From assembly GCA_965214085.1 (NCBI GenBank), contig OZ243937.1:2790001-2854000 (forward strand): 64,000 bases of DNA, read 5' to 3'. Below the pieces are notes generated by a model, which saw only the letters and a list, made by a program, of their open reading frames with translations, was not told where the DNA came from and made no database searches. This DNA comes from UBA6055 sp965214085. GTDB lineage: Bacteria; Chloroflexota; Anaerolineae; Aggregatilineales; Phototrophicaceae. How positions within the stretch are numbered: position 1 is the first letter of the stretch; every line of letters begins with the position of its first letter. A program made the position numbers and the translations under genes. Shown in pieces: positions 41,945 to 51,768 of this stretch.

Positions 41945-43282
41945 GTGGCCAAGGTCATACAAATCAAGGACATCGCCAACTACGAGGATCAGGAGGTCAC
42001 AGTTCGCGGCTGGGTCTATAACCGCACGGGCAAGGGACGCCTGCAATTTATCTTGCTGCGCGATGGCAGCGGGCAGGCGCAGTGCGTGGCTTTCAAAAAA
42101 GAGCTGAGGCCTGACGAATTCGAAATCGCGCGCGGGCTGTCGCAGGAATCTTCGGTAATAGTCACCGGCACCGTACGGGCTGACGAGCGCGCGCCCGGCT
42201 ACCCCGGCGGTTATGAAATCGGCATTCAGCGGCTGCAACTGGTGCAGCAGGCCGATGACTATCCCATCACGCCTAAGGACCACGGCACCGAATTCTTGAT
42301 GAATCACCGGCATCTGTGGGTACGCAGCAACCGACAGTGGGCCATTCTGCGCATACGCGCCACCATCATCAAAGCCATGCGCGACTGGCTGGACGATCAA
42401 GGCTTCCTGCTGGTTGATACGCCCATCATCACGCCGGCCGCCGGCGAAGAGACCACGACGCTATTCGATGTCGATTATTTCGGCGAGACCGCCTACCTGG
42501 CTCAAACCGGTCAACTCTATAACGAAGCCAATATCATGGCATTCGGAAAGGTCTACTGCTTCGGGCCGACTTTCCGCGCCGAGAAATCGAAGACGCGCCG
42601 GCACCTGATCGAATTCTGGATGCTCGAGCCGGAGATCGCCTTCTGCTCGCTGGAAGAATTGATGGACATCGAAGAGGGTTTGGTCAGCGCCGTCGTTGAG
42701 CAAGTGCTGGCGAAACACCAACAGGAGCTGGCCATCATCGAACGCGACGTCAACAAGCTGGCGGCGATCACAGCGCCCTTCGCCCGCATCAGCTATGACG
42801 ATGCCGTGGCGCGCTTGCAGGCGCTTCAAGACGAGCTGGATGACCCGCAGCAGCGGGCCGAGCTGGCGATCGAATGGGGCGAGGACTTTGGCAGCCCGCA
42901 TGAGACGGCGCTGGCGGAGATGTTTGACAAACCCGTCTTTGTCTATCACTACCCCACGGCGGTCAAAGCCTTTTATATGACGCCGGTAGCGGGCAGGCCC
43001 GAAATCTGCCGCAGCGTCGATCTGCTGGCGCCGGAAGGCTACGGCGAAATCATCGGCGGCAGCGAGCGCATCCACGACCTGGACCGGCTGGCGCAGAATA
43101 TCGACCAGATGGGTTTGGGCCGCGAAGCCTATGAGTGGTACCTGGAATTGCGGCGCTTCGGCACGGTGCCGCACGCCGGCTTCGGCATCGGCATTGAGCG
43201 CACGGTGGCTTGGGTCTGCGGCTTAAACCACGTCCGCGAGACGATTCCCTACGCCCGCCTGCTCAACCGCAAATATCCCTAA
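41945..43282 (+). CDS. asnS: Asparaginyl-tRNA synthetase
   Basis: 445 residues from GTG at 41945 (AAGGAAGC upstream; earlier in-frame TTG at 41882 precedes the promoter). N-terminal OB-fold anticodon domain (VTVRGWVYNRTGKGRLQFI), then a class II core with motif 2 (TFRAEKSKTRRHLIEFWMLEPE) and motif 3 (GFGIGIERTV). PTAVKAFYM is the AsnRS-type loop in place of the AspRS one. It charges tRNA-Asn. The end overlaps the convergent radA by four bases. Confidence 0.94.
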   Translation: MAKVIQIKDIANYEDQEVTVRGWVYNRTGKGRLQFILLRDGSGQAQCVAFKKELRPDEFEIARGLSQESSVIVTGTVRADERAPGYPGGYEIGIQRLQLVQQADDYPITPKDHGTEFLMNHRHLWVRSNRQWAILRIRATIIKAMRDWLDDQGFLLVDTPIITPAAGEETTTLFDVDYFGETAYLAQTGQLYNEANIMAFGKVYCFGPTFRAEKSKTRRHLIEFWMLEPEIAFCSLEELMDIEEGLVSAVVEQVLAKHQQELAIIERDVNKLAAITAPFARISYDDAVARLQALQDELDDPQQRAELAIEWGEDFGSPHETALAEMFDKPVFVYHYPTAVKAFYMTPVAGRPEICRSVDLLAPEGYGEIIGGSERIHDLDRLAQNIDQMGLGREAYEWYLELRRFGTVPHAGFGIGIERTVAWVCGLNHVRETIPYARLLNRKYP

Positions 43283-44661
43283 TCGGCATCCCCGGACAGC
43301 ACCGCGCGCAGCGCCTCGGCAACACTGCGGACTTCAATGAGCTGCATAGCGGTGGGCAAGTCTCTGGCGCTAGGCCGCAGCTTGGGCACAAGAGCGCGCC
43401 GGAAGCCAATCTTGCGCGCTTCGTTCAGCCGCTCCGGCAGCTGCCCCACCCGACGCACTTCGCCGCTGAGCCCGACTTCGCCTACGATGGCGAGGTCAGC
43501 CGGCAAAGCCCGGTCGTGATAGCTGGACGCGATCGCCAGCGCCATCGCCAAGTCGGAAGCTGGCTCTGTGATGCGCAGGCCGCCAATTACGTTGACGAAG
43601 ATATCCTGCTCCCACAGCTTCAAGCCAACACGCTTGCTCAAGACGGCGCTGATCAGCAGCAGCCGATTCAAATCGATGCCATTGGGCGTGCGCCGCGGAT
43701 TGCCAAAAGCCGAGGGACTGGTCAGCGCTTGCAACTCGACCAGCAGCGGGCGAGTGCCTTCCAGGGTGATGGCGATGGCCGAACCCGAGGCGTTAATCAT
43801 GCGCTCTTCCAGAAATGCCTCCGATGGGTTGGGCACTTGAGCCAAGCCCAAGCCGCTCATCTCAAAGACGCCGACTTCGCTGGTCGCGCCGAAGCGGTTC
43901 TTGACGCCGCGCAGCAGCCGATATTGCTGGAAGGGATCACCCTCAAGGTAGAGCACAGCGTCCACGATATGCTCCAGTACGCGTGGACCAGCGATATTGC
44001 CGTCTTTGGTCACATGCCCGATCATGAGGATGCTGAGGCCGCTGCCCTTCGCCAGCTTCTGCAATTCCACCGCGCACTGGCGCACCTGCGCGACCAGCCC
44101 GGGCGTAGAATTGAGTTCGGGGTCGCGGGTCGTCTGGATCGAGTCGATGACAAGCAGCATTGGCTGCAGAGCCTGCGCCTGGCTGATGATCTCGCTGAGG
44201 TCGGTTTCCGTGAGCAAGTACAGATCAGGCGCGCTCAAGCCCAGCCGTTCGGCGCGCAGCTTGATTTGCCGCGTACTCTCCTCACCGCTGACGTAGAGGA
44301 CGGGGCCGCTCGCCGCCGCCAGCTTAGCCGAAAGCTCCAGCAGCAGCGTCGACTTGCCAATACCCGGCTCGCCGCCCAGCAACACCAATGAACCCGGCAC
44401 CAAGCCGCCACCCAGCACCCGGCTGAACTCCTCAATCGGCAAGGCGATGCGCGCTTCTTGGCTCATGTCGATATCGGCCAGCCGCTGCGGCGCCCGCTGG
44501 CTACCCGATGTGGAGGCAAGACTTTTGCCTGAGCGTCGCCTCGCCTGCTCGATATGCTCAGCCATGGTGTTGAATTCGCCGCATTGAGGGCAACGCCCGA
44601 AGTAAGCCGGGCTGCGCCTGCCGCAGTTGGAACAAATGTAGGTGCTGCGGGCTTTCGCCAT
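43279..44661 (-). CDS. radA: DNA repair protein RadA
   Basis: 460 residues. N-terminal zinc finger (Cys 10, 13, 24, 27), Walker A GEPGIGKST at 97-105, the diagnostic KNRFG motif, and a C-terminal Lon-like domain (about 290-450). It promotes branch migration in recombination and works with RecA. Ten bases separate it from the upstream SGNH gene on the same strand, suggesting an operon. Confidence 0.95.
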   Translation of the reverse strand: MAKARSTYICSNCGRRSPAYFGRCPQCGEFNTMAEHIEQARRRSGKSLASTSGSQRAPQRLADIDMSQEARIALPIEEFSRVLGGGLVPGSLVLLGGEPGIGKSTLLLELSAKLAAASGPVLYVSGEESTRQIKLRAERLGLSAPDLYLLTETDLSEIISQAQALQPMLLVIDSIQTTRDPELNSTPGLVAQVRQCAVELQKLAKGSGLSILMIGHVTKDGNIAGPRVLEHIVDAVLYLEGDPFQQYRLLRGVKNRFGATSEVGVFEMSGLGLAQVPNPSEAFLEERMINASGSAIAITLEGTRPLLVELQALTSPSAFGNPRRTPNGIDLNRLLLISAVLSKRVGLKLWEQDIFVNVIGGLRITEPASDLAMALAIASSYHDRALPADLAIVGEVGLSGEVRRVGQLPERLNEARKIGFRRALVPKLRPSARDLPTAMQLIEVRSVAEALRAVLSGDAD

Positions 44662-44670
44662 TAGGTCCTG

Positions 44671-45834
44671 TCAGTCTTCATTTGCAGGCGAGTCTTGTGA
44701 AGGCGGGTCTTGGGGCAGCGTTATGTGAGCGCAATGGGAGAAGCCGCCATTGGCGTAGAAGCGCTGGACGCAGTCGCTGAGCAACTCGCCTGCTTTCTGA
44801 TGGCCCGCGTTGTTCCAGTGATCGTCGGGCGGCACAGCGTAATCGGCTGCGGGATCCAGGCTAGCTAGCGGATTCAAATAAGGGATGCCGAGTTCTTGCA
44901 TCAGCGTTACAGCCATTTGAAAACGCGGGCCGGCGCTTACGATATCGGCGGGTCCCGGAACCAGGACCACCAGAAAATCGGAACCGCTCGCGACTACCGC
45001 GCTCTTGAGCTCCATCAGATGCTGCTTGGTAATTTGCCGCCGTCGCGTCAACTTTTCATCCGCGGACCCGGCTGATTGTAGCTTATCTCGCAGCCGCAGC
45101 AACAGTGAACCGAGGCGCGTCGGTCCAAGCCGCGCTTCCAAGGCGCTGGACGGCGGCGCTATGCCATGCGCCTGGATGTACCCGAGCGTGTATTGACCTA
45201 ACTCAATGACGTTTTCCGCTTCATCAATGGCGTATTTTCGCAGGTGTATCACTTGGCCGCTCGCATCCAGCGCGTTAATCCAGGAATCGACCGGCAGCAG
45301 ATTGTCGTCAAAGTCGTTCATGACGAATCCCAATACGGTCAGCTGTGGCTGCAGGCGCGGCGCGTAGACTTCAACGACCATGCGCGCCTGGTTGGTACCC
45401 GTGCCGGGGATGCCGGTATTCCAGATGATGGCGTCGGGGAAGGCAGCGCTCAGGGTCTCGGCGTAGGATGCGCCCAGGTCGGCGCTCATGCCCCAGGTGA
45501 CCGAGTCGCCCAGCAGCAGTATCCGGCTGCGGTTCTTCCAGTCTGGAGGCAGTACAAAGTCTTCAGCATCGGCGTAACCCTGGCGGTTGATGGCGCAGAC
45601 GCGGCCCTCTAGTTGGCCCGATTCGCAGGCCGGCTGAATCGCAGCATAGTCATAGTGGCAGCCGGCGGCGCCGCAAACCCACCATGGCAATAGGCTGAGC
45701 TCAGAATCGGACGAGCCTGGCGGGAAATAGGTCGCCATTCCCCAAGCCGAAAGCATGATCTCTAGCGCAATCAGGGTAATCAGCGCGATCGCGACGCCAA
45801 GGGCGACTGCCGCATAACGCGAACTCTGTAGCAT
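44671..45834 (-). CDS. Membrane-anchored SGNH-hydrolase-like protein
   Basis: 387 residues. One N-terminal hydrophobic helix (about 8-30), then blocks of the SGNH fold: GDSVTWG (Ser), NTGIPGTGTNQA (Gly/Asn), GFVMNDFDD (Asn), and DDHWNNAGH (Asp/His). Such proteins hydrolyse or transfer acyl groups, often O-acetyl on polysaccharide, at the outer face. Acyltransferase versus esterase cannot be told. First gene of a probable operon with radA. Confidence 0.85.
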   Translation of the reverse strand: MLQSSRYAAVALGVAIALITLIALEIMLSAWGMATYFPPGSSDSELSLLPWWVCGAAGCHYDYAAIQPACESGQLEGRVCAINRQGYADAEDFVLPPDWKNRSRILLLGDSVTWGMSADLGASYAETLSAAFPDAIIWNTGIPGTGTNQARMVVEVYAPRLQPQLTVLGFVMNDFDDNLLPVDSWINALDASGQVIHLRKYAIDEAENVIELGQYTLGYIQAHGIAPPSSALEARLGPTRLGSLLLRLRDKLQSAGSADEKLTRRRQITKQHLMELKSAVVASGSDFLVVLVPGPADIVSAGPRFQMAVTLMQELGIPYLNPLASLDPAADYAVPPDDHWNNAGHQKAGELLSDCVQRFYANGGFSHCAHITLPQDPPSQDSPANED

Positions 45835-46375
45835 CTGACGCGATCCTCATTTGAGCGCGGGTTTAGCTAGCGAGCTTGCTTCGAGCTCGTCCAGGCGCTC
45901 TTAATTCACACACAACTCGGAGAGCATTCGTGCCGTTGGCTTGCATCCCGCGCTGTCAAGATGTCTCACTGTCCATAGCCATAGTATCGCCAGTTGCCAT
46001 AGGTGACAAGAAAGTATGGCAGTGTATCGAATTAGGTTGATATTCAATATCACCACAATGACACAAAGGCACAAAGCACACAAAGCATATGGCATATTTC
46101 GCTTGAGTTTCTCGGTGCTCTCGCATTTCTCGGTGCCCTCGATGGTATAGTATTTGTTTCAATCGAAAAGGATACATTGTCGAAAGTATCGGGGCTGATT
46201 CGACGCGCCGACAGAGACTGCTGCCTGCGCGCCACGCGCCCGGCGCATCAGATGGCCTGCAACTCAACTGAACTTTGCAAATTCCGCGGTTTGCCTTCAT
46301 GCGATACCACGTAACTGAATCGTAATCAGCGCGCCTTAGACTGAAGAACAACGCTCGTAGACGAGGACAGCCTTC
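45835..46375. other. 541-base intergenic region, mostly repeat
   Basis: A family B repeat lies in its middle (46018-46146). The flanks show no gene, RNA or clear promoter; the ORFs 45901-46095 and 45956-46411 on the minus strand are formed by the repeat. Confidence 0.5.
46018..46146. repeat. Family B dispersed repeat
   Basis: GTGTATCGAATTAGGTTGA, CACAAAG units, CATATGGCATATTTCGCTTG, then CTCGGTG-type inverse units. Closely matches 40538-40652 and 56797-56900. Confidence 0.8.
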
Positions 46376-47548
46376 ATGCAACCTATCAAGAAACTGACTT
46401 TCGCTAAGCATCGGGCAGTCCTCAGCGTACTAATCATCGGCGTAATGCTGCTCGGCGTGGCGCTCCTGACCCGCGCCGACGATAGCGACTGCAGCCCAGC
46501 CAATCTGAGTACGGTCAATTGGTCGACCGACTTCTGCCAAAGCATCGTCGACTTCGAGGAAATCCTGGTCGGCAATCCCGTCAAAGACGGCATTCCGTCG
46601 GTCAGCGCCCCGGCCATGGAGCCCATCGAAAGCGCGGCCGAGTGGCTGAACGACCGCTCGCCGGTGATCGCTGTTGAAATCGCCGACGAAGCGCGGGCCT
46701 ACCCGCTAGCGATTCTGATGTGGCATGAAATCGCCAATGACGAAATCGCGGGCCTGCCCATCGCCGTGACCTTTTGCCCACTATGCAACAGTTCCATCAC
46801 CTTCAAGCGTCAGCTAGGTGATGACTTGCTTGAGTTCGGCGTCAGCGGGCTGCTGCGCAACAGCGACCTCATCATGTTCGACAGGCAAAGCGAATCCTGG
46901 TGGCAGCAGTTGACCGGTGAAGCCTTGGTCGGCGACTACGCCGGGACGCTGCTGGAAATCGTGCCATCGCAGGTGATCAGCTTCGGCAGCTTCGCAACGC
47001 GACGCCCCGACGGTCTGGTCATGTCCCGCGATACGGGCTACAGCCGCCAATACGGCATTAATCCTTATCGCGACTATGATACCCAGCCGGGCCGCCCCTT
47101 CCTGTTTCGGGGCGAGATTGACCCGCGTCTGGATTCGCCGGTCGACCGTGTGCTGGCAGCCGCCATCGGCGATGTCGCGGTCGCCTACCCTTTCGATATT
47201 CTGCGGGCCGAGCGGGTCATCAACGATGTCGTCGCGGATACGCCGCTGGCCGTCTTCTATCAGGCCGGCGTCGCCAGCGCGTTGGGCGATGCCCATATCG
47301 ACAACGCCCGCGATACTGGCACAGCCGGCATGTACGCAGCGACGCTGGACGACGGCCGCGCGCTGCGATTTGCCGCTAATGGCGATGGAACGTTTCGCGA
47401 TCAGGAAACACAATCGACCTGGAACGCCTTTGGCGAAGCCATCGCCGGCGAGCTTGAAGGCAGCCAATTGCGCTGGATAAACGCTTTCCCGCATTTCTGG
47501 TTTGCCTGGGCGGCTTTTCATCCTGAGACGCAAGTCTACGGAATCTAA
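46376..47548 (+). CDS. DUF3179 protein, membrane-anchored (first of three)
   Basis: 390 residues with an N-terminal signal anchor (about 14-33). The DUF3179 signature is present: VKDGIPSV, ARAYPLAILMWHEIAND, FCPLCNSS (Cys 134 and 137), RNSDLIMFD, PYRDYDTQPGRPFLF, and PHFWFAWAAFHPETQVYG at the end. Function of the family is unknown; the conserved His and Cys pair suggest metal binding or thiol chemistry. First of three tandem paralogues. Confidence 0.85.
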   Translation: MQPIKKLTFAKHRAVLSVLIIGVMLLGVALLTRADDSDCSPANLSTVNWSTDFCQSIVDFEEILVGNPVKDGIPSVSAPAMEPIESAAEWLNDRSPVIAVEIADEARAYPLAILMWHEIANDEIAGLPIAVTFCPLCNSSITFKRQLGDDLLEFGVSGLLRNSDLIMFDRQSESWWQQLTGEALVGDYAGTLLEIVPSQVISFGSFATRRPDGLVMSRDTGYSRQYGINPYRDYDTQPGRPFLFRGEIDPRLDSPVDRVLAAAIGDVAVAYPFDILRAERVINDVVADTPLAVFYQAGVASALGDAHIDNARDTGTAGMYAATLDDGRALRFAANGDGTFRDQETQSTWNAFGEAIAGELEGSQLRWINAFPHFWFAWAAFHPETQVYGI

Positions 47549-47619
47549 TCCGCGCATCGATTTCGCGGAACTGGGGGCGGAGCGAAGGCGCCCCGCAATC
47601 GTTGTCAGCAGGAGGCTTG

Positions 47620-48753
47620 ATGTCGAGCATACTGGGAAAGCGAAGGCTTAGGCTGTTGATTGCCGGGGCAATCGCGCTGGCGGCAATCTGGTGGTTTGAC
47701 AATTCGATGCCGCCTGGACCGACTACCGGCTGGAAGACGGATTTCAGCAAGTCAATCATCGACTTGGACCAGGTTGTATCCGGCGGCGTGCCTCGCGATG
47801 GCATCCCGCCAATTGACAACCCGCGCTTCCTGCCGGTGGAAAGGGCGTATCACCTGGCCGACAACTCGCCCGTGGTCGCGGTCAATGTCGCCGGCGATGC
47901 CCGCGCCTACCCGCTCGAAGTGCTGACGCGCCATGAAATCGTCAACGATGTCCTGGGCGAGATACCGGTCGCCGTTACCTTCTGCCCGCTTTGCAACAGC
48001 GCGCTGGTCTATGATAGGCGCGTCGATGGCGAAACGCTGCGCTTCGGCGTCACCGGCAATTTGCTCAACAGCGACCTGATTATGTGGGACGACGCGACCG
48101 AGTCCTGGTGGCAGCAGCTCACCGGTTATGGCATCGTTGGCGAATACAGCGGGCGGCGGCTGGAATTTGTGACGTCGCAAATGATCAGTTTCGCCGTCTT
48201 TCGCGAGCGCTATCCACTAGGCAAAGTGCTGCAGGGCCCCTTGGGCGCTTACGGCGCCAACCCTTACACCTTTTACGACAGCAGCGCCGAGCCATTCCTT
48301 TTCCGTGGCGCGCCGGACAAGCGGCTGCATCCTACCGAACGCGTCCTAGGAGCAGAAGTAGCCGACCTGCCGGTGGCTTACAGCTACCCACTGCTGCGGC
48401 GCGTACGCGTTGTCAACGACCGGGTCGGCGATATTGACATCGTCGTCTTCTGGCAGGCGGGCGCGGCCAGCGCGCTAGATCAGACAGATATCGACTCGTC
48501 GCGCGATGTCGGCATGGCGCTGATGTTTGAGCGGCGACTGGACAGCGGCCGGACGCTGAGTTTCTTCACCGACGGCGCCGGCTTTATGGATCACGAAACC
48601 GGCAGCCGTTGGAACATCCTGGGCGAAGCTTACGCGGGTCCATTGGCCGGGGCGCAGCTGCGACAGAGCCATGGGTCCACCCATTTCTGGTTCGCCTGGG
48701 CGGCATTTCATCCCGATACGCTGCTGTACGACGACGCGTCCAATAACCGCTGA
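47620..48753 (+). CDS. DUF3179 protein, membrane-anchored (second of three)
   Basis: 377 residues from ATG 47620, chosen for the AGGAGG eight bases upstream; the frame opens at 47602. A single hydrophobic anchor (about 14-28), then the DUF3179 domain: RDGIPPIDNP, ARAYPLEVLTRHEIVND, FCPLCNSA (Cys 122 and 125), SDLIMWDDATESWWQQLTG, FWFAWAAFHPDTLLYD. Likely the product of tandem duplication with its neighbours. Confidence 0.85.
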   Translation: MSSILGKRRLRLLIAGAIALAAIWWFDNSMPPGPTTGWKTDFSKSIIDLDQVVSGGVPRDGIPPIDNPRFLPVERAYHLADNSPVVAVNVAGDARAYPLEVLTRHEIVNDVLGEIPVAVTFCPLCNSALVYDRRVDGETLRFGVTGNLLNSDLIMWDDATESWWQQLTGYGIVGEYSGRRLEFVTSQMISFAVFRERYPLGKVLQGPLGAYGANPYTFYDSSAEPFLFRGAPDKRLHPTERVLGAEVADLPVAYSYPLLRRVRVVNDRVGDIDIVVFWQAGAASALDQTDIDSSRDVGMALMFERRLDSGRTLSFFTDGAGFMDHETGSRWNILGEAYAGPLAGAQLRQSHGSTHFWFAWAAFHPDTLLYDDASNNR

Positions 48754-48824
48754 GCCTTTGAGGCTTGTCCGGTACTGTCACGCTGCCACCGCTCGCTCGG
48801 CTTAAGCGAAGTTCCGTCATCTTT

Positions 48825-48986
48825 GCCACCGAGTACACCGAGTTAGATTGAGGACACAGAGAAAGGCATCATGCTTAGTCCAAAGACAGAATCGGCGAAT
48901 ATGAGAATCATCCTTGACTTGACCTACCTCCACGTCTCCCGGGATATCTCTGTGCCCTCATATTTCCTCTGTGCCCTCGGTGGTAA
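48825..48986. repeat. Family A/B-like element with divergent arms
   Basis: Left arm GCCACCGAGTACACCGAG and GACACAGAG; right arm CTCTGTGCCCT and CTCTGTGCCCTCGGTGG. Arms inverted, about 100 bases apart. It takes most of the 426-base gap between DUF3179 genes two and three. Confidence 0.65.
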
Positions 48987-49179
48987 AAGTGTCGTGAATC
49001 CCTACAAGCGCGGCGATCTCTCCGCCCAAACGTACCGTCATCGGATTTTTTAATAGCGGACAAGCCTTTAGGGGAGCGGCACTCGAGCGTAACGCATTCG
49101 TAAGGCGCGCGCGCTACTATCTGGGTTATATCACTCACTCTAGAGACTTGATTCCGCTGTCTAGCGCAAAGGACCTACC

Positions 49180-50883
49180 ATGTATCATCAACTCAGAATC
49201 ATCGCCCTGGCTCTGCTCATCACACTGTTGCCCGCCGTGTCCATGGCGCAACTCAGCTGCGAAGAGCCGCCAGCGCCCTTTGACGATGCCGCGCTGCTGG
49301 CCAATTGGCAGAATGTCTGGAATCTCACCGATGTCTGCAAGAGCGCGGAGGGTGTCTTCTACGAGATCATGTCGGGCGGCGTCGGTCGCGATGGCATCCC
49401 GCCCATCGACAATCCGCTATTCGACGATTTGGCGACCGCCGACTTGTGGCTGCAGCCCAGCTCGCCGGTCATCGCGATTGAAGTTGACGGCATTGCGCGC
49501 GCCTATCCGCTGGCGATCCTGACGCGCCATGAGATCGCCAACGATGTCATCGGCGATACCCCGGTCGCCGTGACCTTCTGCCCGCTTTGCAACAGCGCCA
49601 TCGTCTTCGACCGCCGGGTCGGCGATGATACCCTGCGCTTGGGCGTCAGCGGCTTGCTCCGCAACAGCGACCTGATCATGTGGGACGACGTGACGCAATC
49701 GCTGTGGCAGCAATTGACCGGCGAGGGCATCGTGGGAACCTATACCGGTACGCTGCTGGATATCGTGCCTTCGCAGCTGGTGGGCTACGCGGCTTTCAAA
49801 GCGCAGTATCCGCAGGGCGAAGTGCTGTCAACGCAGGGGCGTTTCTACGGCAGCAATCCCTACGTCAACTACGATAGCAGCCCGCGCCCCTTCCTGTTCA
49901 TGGGCAGTCCGGACGGGCGTCTGATGGCGACCGAGCGTGTATTGGGCGCGGCTATCGGCGCTATCAGCGTGGCCTATCCCTTCGTCGCGCTTGCCGACGA
50001 AATCGTCATAAACGACTCAATCGCTGAGCGGGACGTGGTGGCAATCTGGCAGCCGGGCGCCTTGAGCGCGCTGGACGCCGCCAGCATCGACCAATCGCGC
50101 GATGTCGGCATGGCGGCGCTATTTGATCGCCAGGTCGACGGCATGGCGCTAACTTTCCAGGTCGCCGACGGCAGCATCGTCGACGCCGAGACCGGCAGCG
50201 TCTGGAATATCTTCGGCAGCGCGACCAGCGGCGAACTGGCGGGTACGCAACTAAAGCCGATCAACGCTTTCCCGCATTTCTGGTTCGCCTGGGCGGCCTT
50301 TTACCCAGATACGCTGCTCTACGGCTATCAGCCGCCAAGCGCTGAAACGATAGAGCGCCTGGAGCTGGACCCGATCCTGGGCGACCCGGGCGCGCCCGTC
50401 ACGCTGATCGAGTACGGCGCTTATGGCTGCCACGCCTGCAAATACTGGCACGAGCAGGGCATCATCGAGGCGCTGCTGGAAGACTTCGGCGGGCAGGTGA
50501 ATTTCGTCTATCGCGACATTCCTATCATCGTGCCGCCGTACAGCCAGCGGGCGGCCGAAGTGGCGCAGTGCGCGCTCGACCAGGGCAACGAGCAATTCTG
50601 GACCATGCACGATGCGATATACACAAAAGCCGAGCAAGGGAAAGCCAGCGCCGAGGATTTGATTCGTCTGGGCGGCGCGGTTGGCTTGGATGAAGCGGCG
50701 CTGCGCAGCTGTTATGAGGCCGGCACGCATGTGGAGACTGTGCGCTTTGATCAAGACCGCGGCGAGGCCCTGGGCATACGCAGCACGCCAACCTTCGTGA
50801 TTGGCGGCATGCCTATCGACAGCGCCAATCCGGAGACGCTGCGCCGAGCGCTGCAAGCTGAACTGGACAAGCTGGATAACTAA
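49180..50883 (+). CDS. DUF3179 - DsbA-like thioredoxin fusion protein (third of three)
   Basis: 567 residues. Signal peptide MYHQLRIIALALLITLLPAV. DUF3179 domain (about 30-385) with DGIPPIDNP, ARAYPLAILTRHEIAND, FCPLCNSA (Cys 134 and 137) and PHFWFAWAAFYPDTLLYG. After a short linker a DsbA/Thioredoxin_4 domain (400-567) carries the redox-active CHAC (Cys 417 and 420), FVYRDIPI, and the cis-Pro loop STPTFVIGG. The extracytoplasmic thiol-disulfide oxidoreductase domain fused here suggests DUF3179 acts in a redox or metal-dependent envelope process. Confidence 0.9.
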   Translation: MYHQLRIIALALLITLLPAVSMAQLSCEEPPAPFDDAALLANWQNVWNLTDVCKSAEGVFYEIMSGGVGRDGIPPIDNPLFDDLATADLWLQPSSPVIAIEVDGIARAYPLAILTRHEIANDVIGDTPVAVTFCPLCNSAIVFDRRVGDDTLRLGVSGLLRNSDLIMWDDVTQSLWQQLTGEGIVGTYTGTLLDIVPSQLVGYAAFKAQYPQGEVLSTQGRFYGSNPYVNYDSSPRPFLFMGSPDGRLMATERVLGAAIGAISVAYPFVALADEIVINDSIAERDVVAIWQPGALSALDAASIDQSRDVGMAALFDRQVDGMALTFQVADGSIVDAETGSVWNIFGSATSGELAGTQLKPINAFPHFWFAWAAFYPDTLLYGYQPPSAETIERLELDPILGDPGAPVTLIEYGAYGCHACKYWHEQGIIEALLEDFGGQVNFVYRDIPIIVPPYSQRAAEVAQCALDQGNEQFWTMHDAIYTKAEQGKASAEDLIRLGGAVGLDEAALRSCYEAGTHVETVRFDQDRGEALGIRSTPTFVIGGMPIDSANPETLRRALQAELDKLDN

Positions 50884-50896
50884 GGCGAGACAATCC

Positions 50897-50925
50897 GTCC
50901 CTCTCGGCAATTCTGCGGGAGGGAC
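50897..50925. terminator. Possible bidirectional hairpin between convergent genes
   Basis: GTCCCTC (50897-50903) and GAGGGAC (50919-50925) form a 7-bp stem between the fusion gene and the convergent transporter ATPase gene. No T-run, so low confidence as a terminator. Confidence 0.35.
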
Positions 50926-50944
50926 AGGCTTTGTAGGGTCAGTC

Positions 50945-51715
50945 TTACAAAATCTGGTCGAGAAATTCTTGCGTGCGCGGATGATGCACGATATCGGGGC
51001 TGAAGAAATTCTCCGGCGGCCCCTCCTCCACGATGCGGCCCATATCCATGAAGATGACGCGGTCGGCGACTTCGCGGGCGAAGCCCATCTCATGCGTGAC
51101 GACCAACATGGTCATGCCGCTAAGCGCCAGTTCCTTCATCACATCAAGGACTTCCTTAATCATCTCCGGGTCCAGCGCCGAGGTCGGCTCGTCAAAGAGC
51201 ATAATCTTGGGCTCCATCGCCAGCGCCCGCGCGATCGCCACACGCTGCTGCTGCCCGCCCGATAGCTGGCCCGGGTACTTAAATGCCTGCTCGGGGATTT
51301 CTACCCGCTCCAGCAAATCCATCGCCCGCTGCTCGGCTTTGTCGCGCGCCCAGTGGCGCACCTTCATCGGCGCCAAGGTGATATTGTCCATGACGGTCAA
51401 ATGCGGGAAGAGGTTGAATTGCTGAAATACCATGCCGGTCTCGCGGCGGATTTCGGCGATATTCTGCACATCGTGGCTCAGTTCAATGCCATTGACCACG
51501 ATTTTGCCGTCCTGATGCTCTTCCAGGCGATTGATGCAGCGGATCAAGGTGGATTTGCCTGAGCCCGATGGCCCGATGATGACAAGCACTTCTTGCGGCA
51601 TCACTTCCAGCGTGATGTTGCGCAGGACGTGGAAGTCGCCAAACCACTTGTTCATTTCGCGGCAAATGATAATCGGCTCGTCGCTCGCCATGACTTGCTG
51701 GTTAAGTTCTTGCAT
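50945..51715 (-). CDS. aapP: Amino-acid ABC transporter ATP-binding protein (AapP/GlnQ type)
   Basis: 256 residues: Walker A GPSGSGKST, Q-loop FQQFNLFPH, signature LSGGQQQR, Walker B IMLFDEPTSAL and H-loop THEM, all in order. It powers the polar amino-acid importer. Last gene of the minus-strand set SBP-permease-permease-ATPase, in the aapJQMP order. Confidence 0.93.
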   Translation of the reverse strand: MQELNQQVMASDEPIIICREMNKWFGDFHVLRNITLEVMPQEVLVIIGPSGSGKSTLIRCINRLEEHQDGKIVVNGIELSHDVQNIAEIRRETGMVFQQFNLFPHLTVMDNITLAPMKVRHWARDKAEQRAMDLLERVEIPEQAFKYPGQLSGGQQQRVAIARALAMEPKIMLFDEPTSALDPEMIKEVLDVMKELALSGMTMLVVTHEMGFAREVADRVIFMDMGRIVEEGPPENFFSPDIVHHPRTQEFLDQIL

Positions 51716-51768
51716 TGGAACCCCCGTTGTACCCTACCGGCAGCAGCAAACCGCGAACCGCGCCGGGA

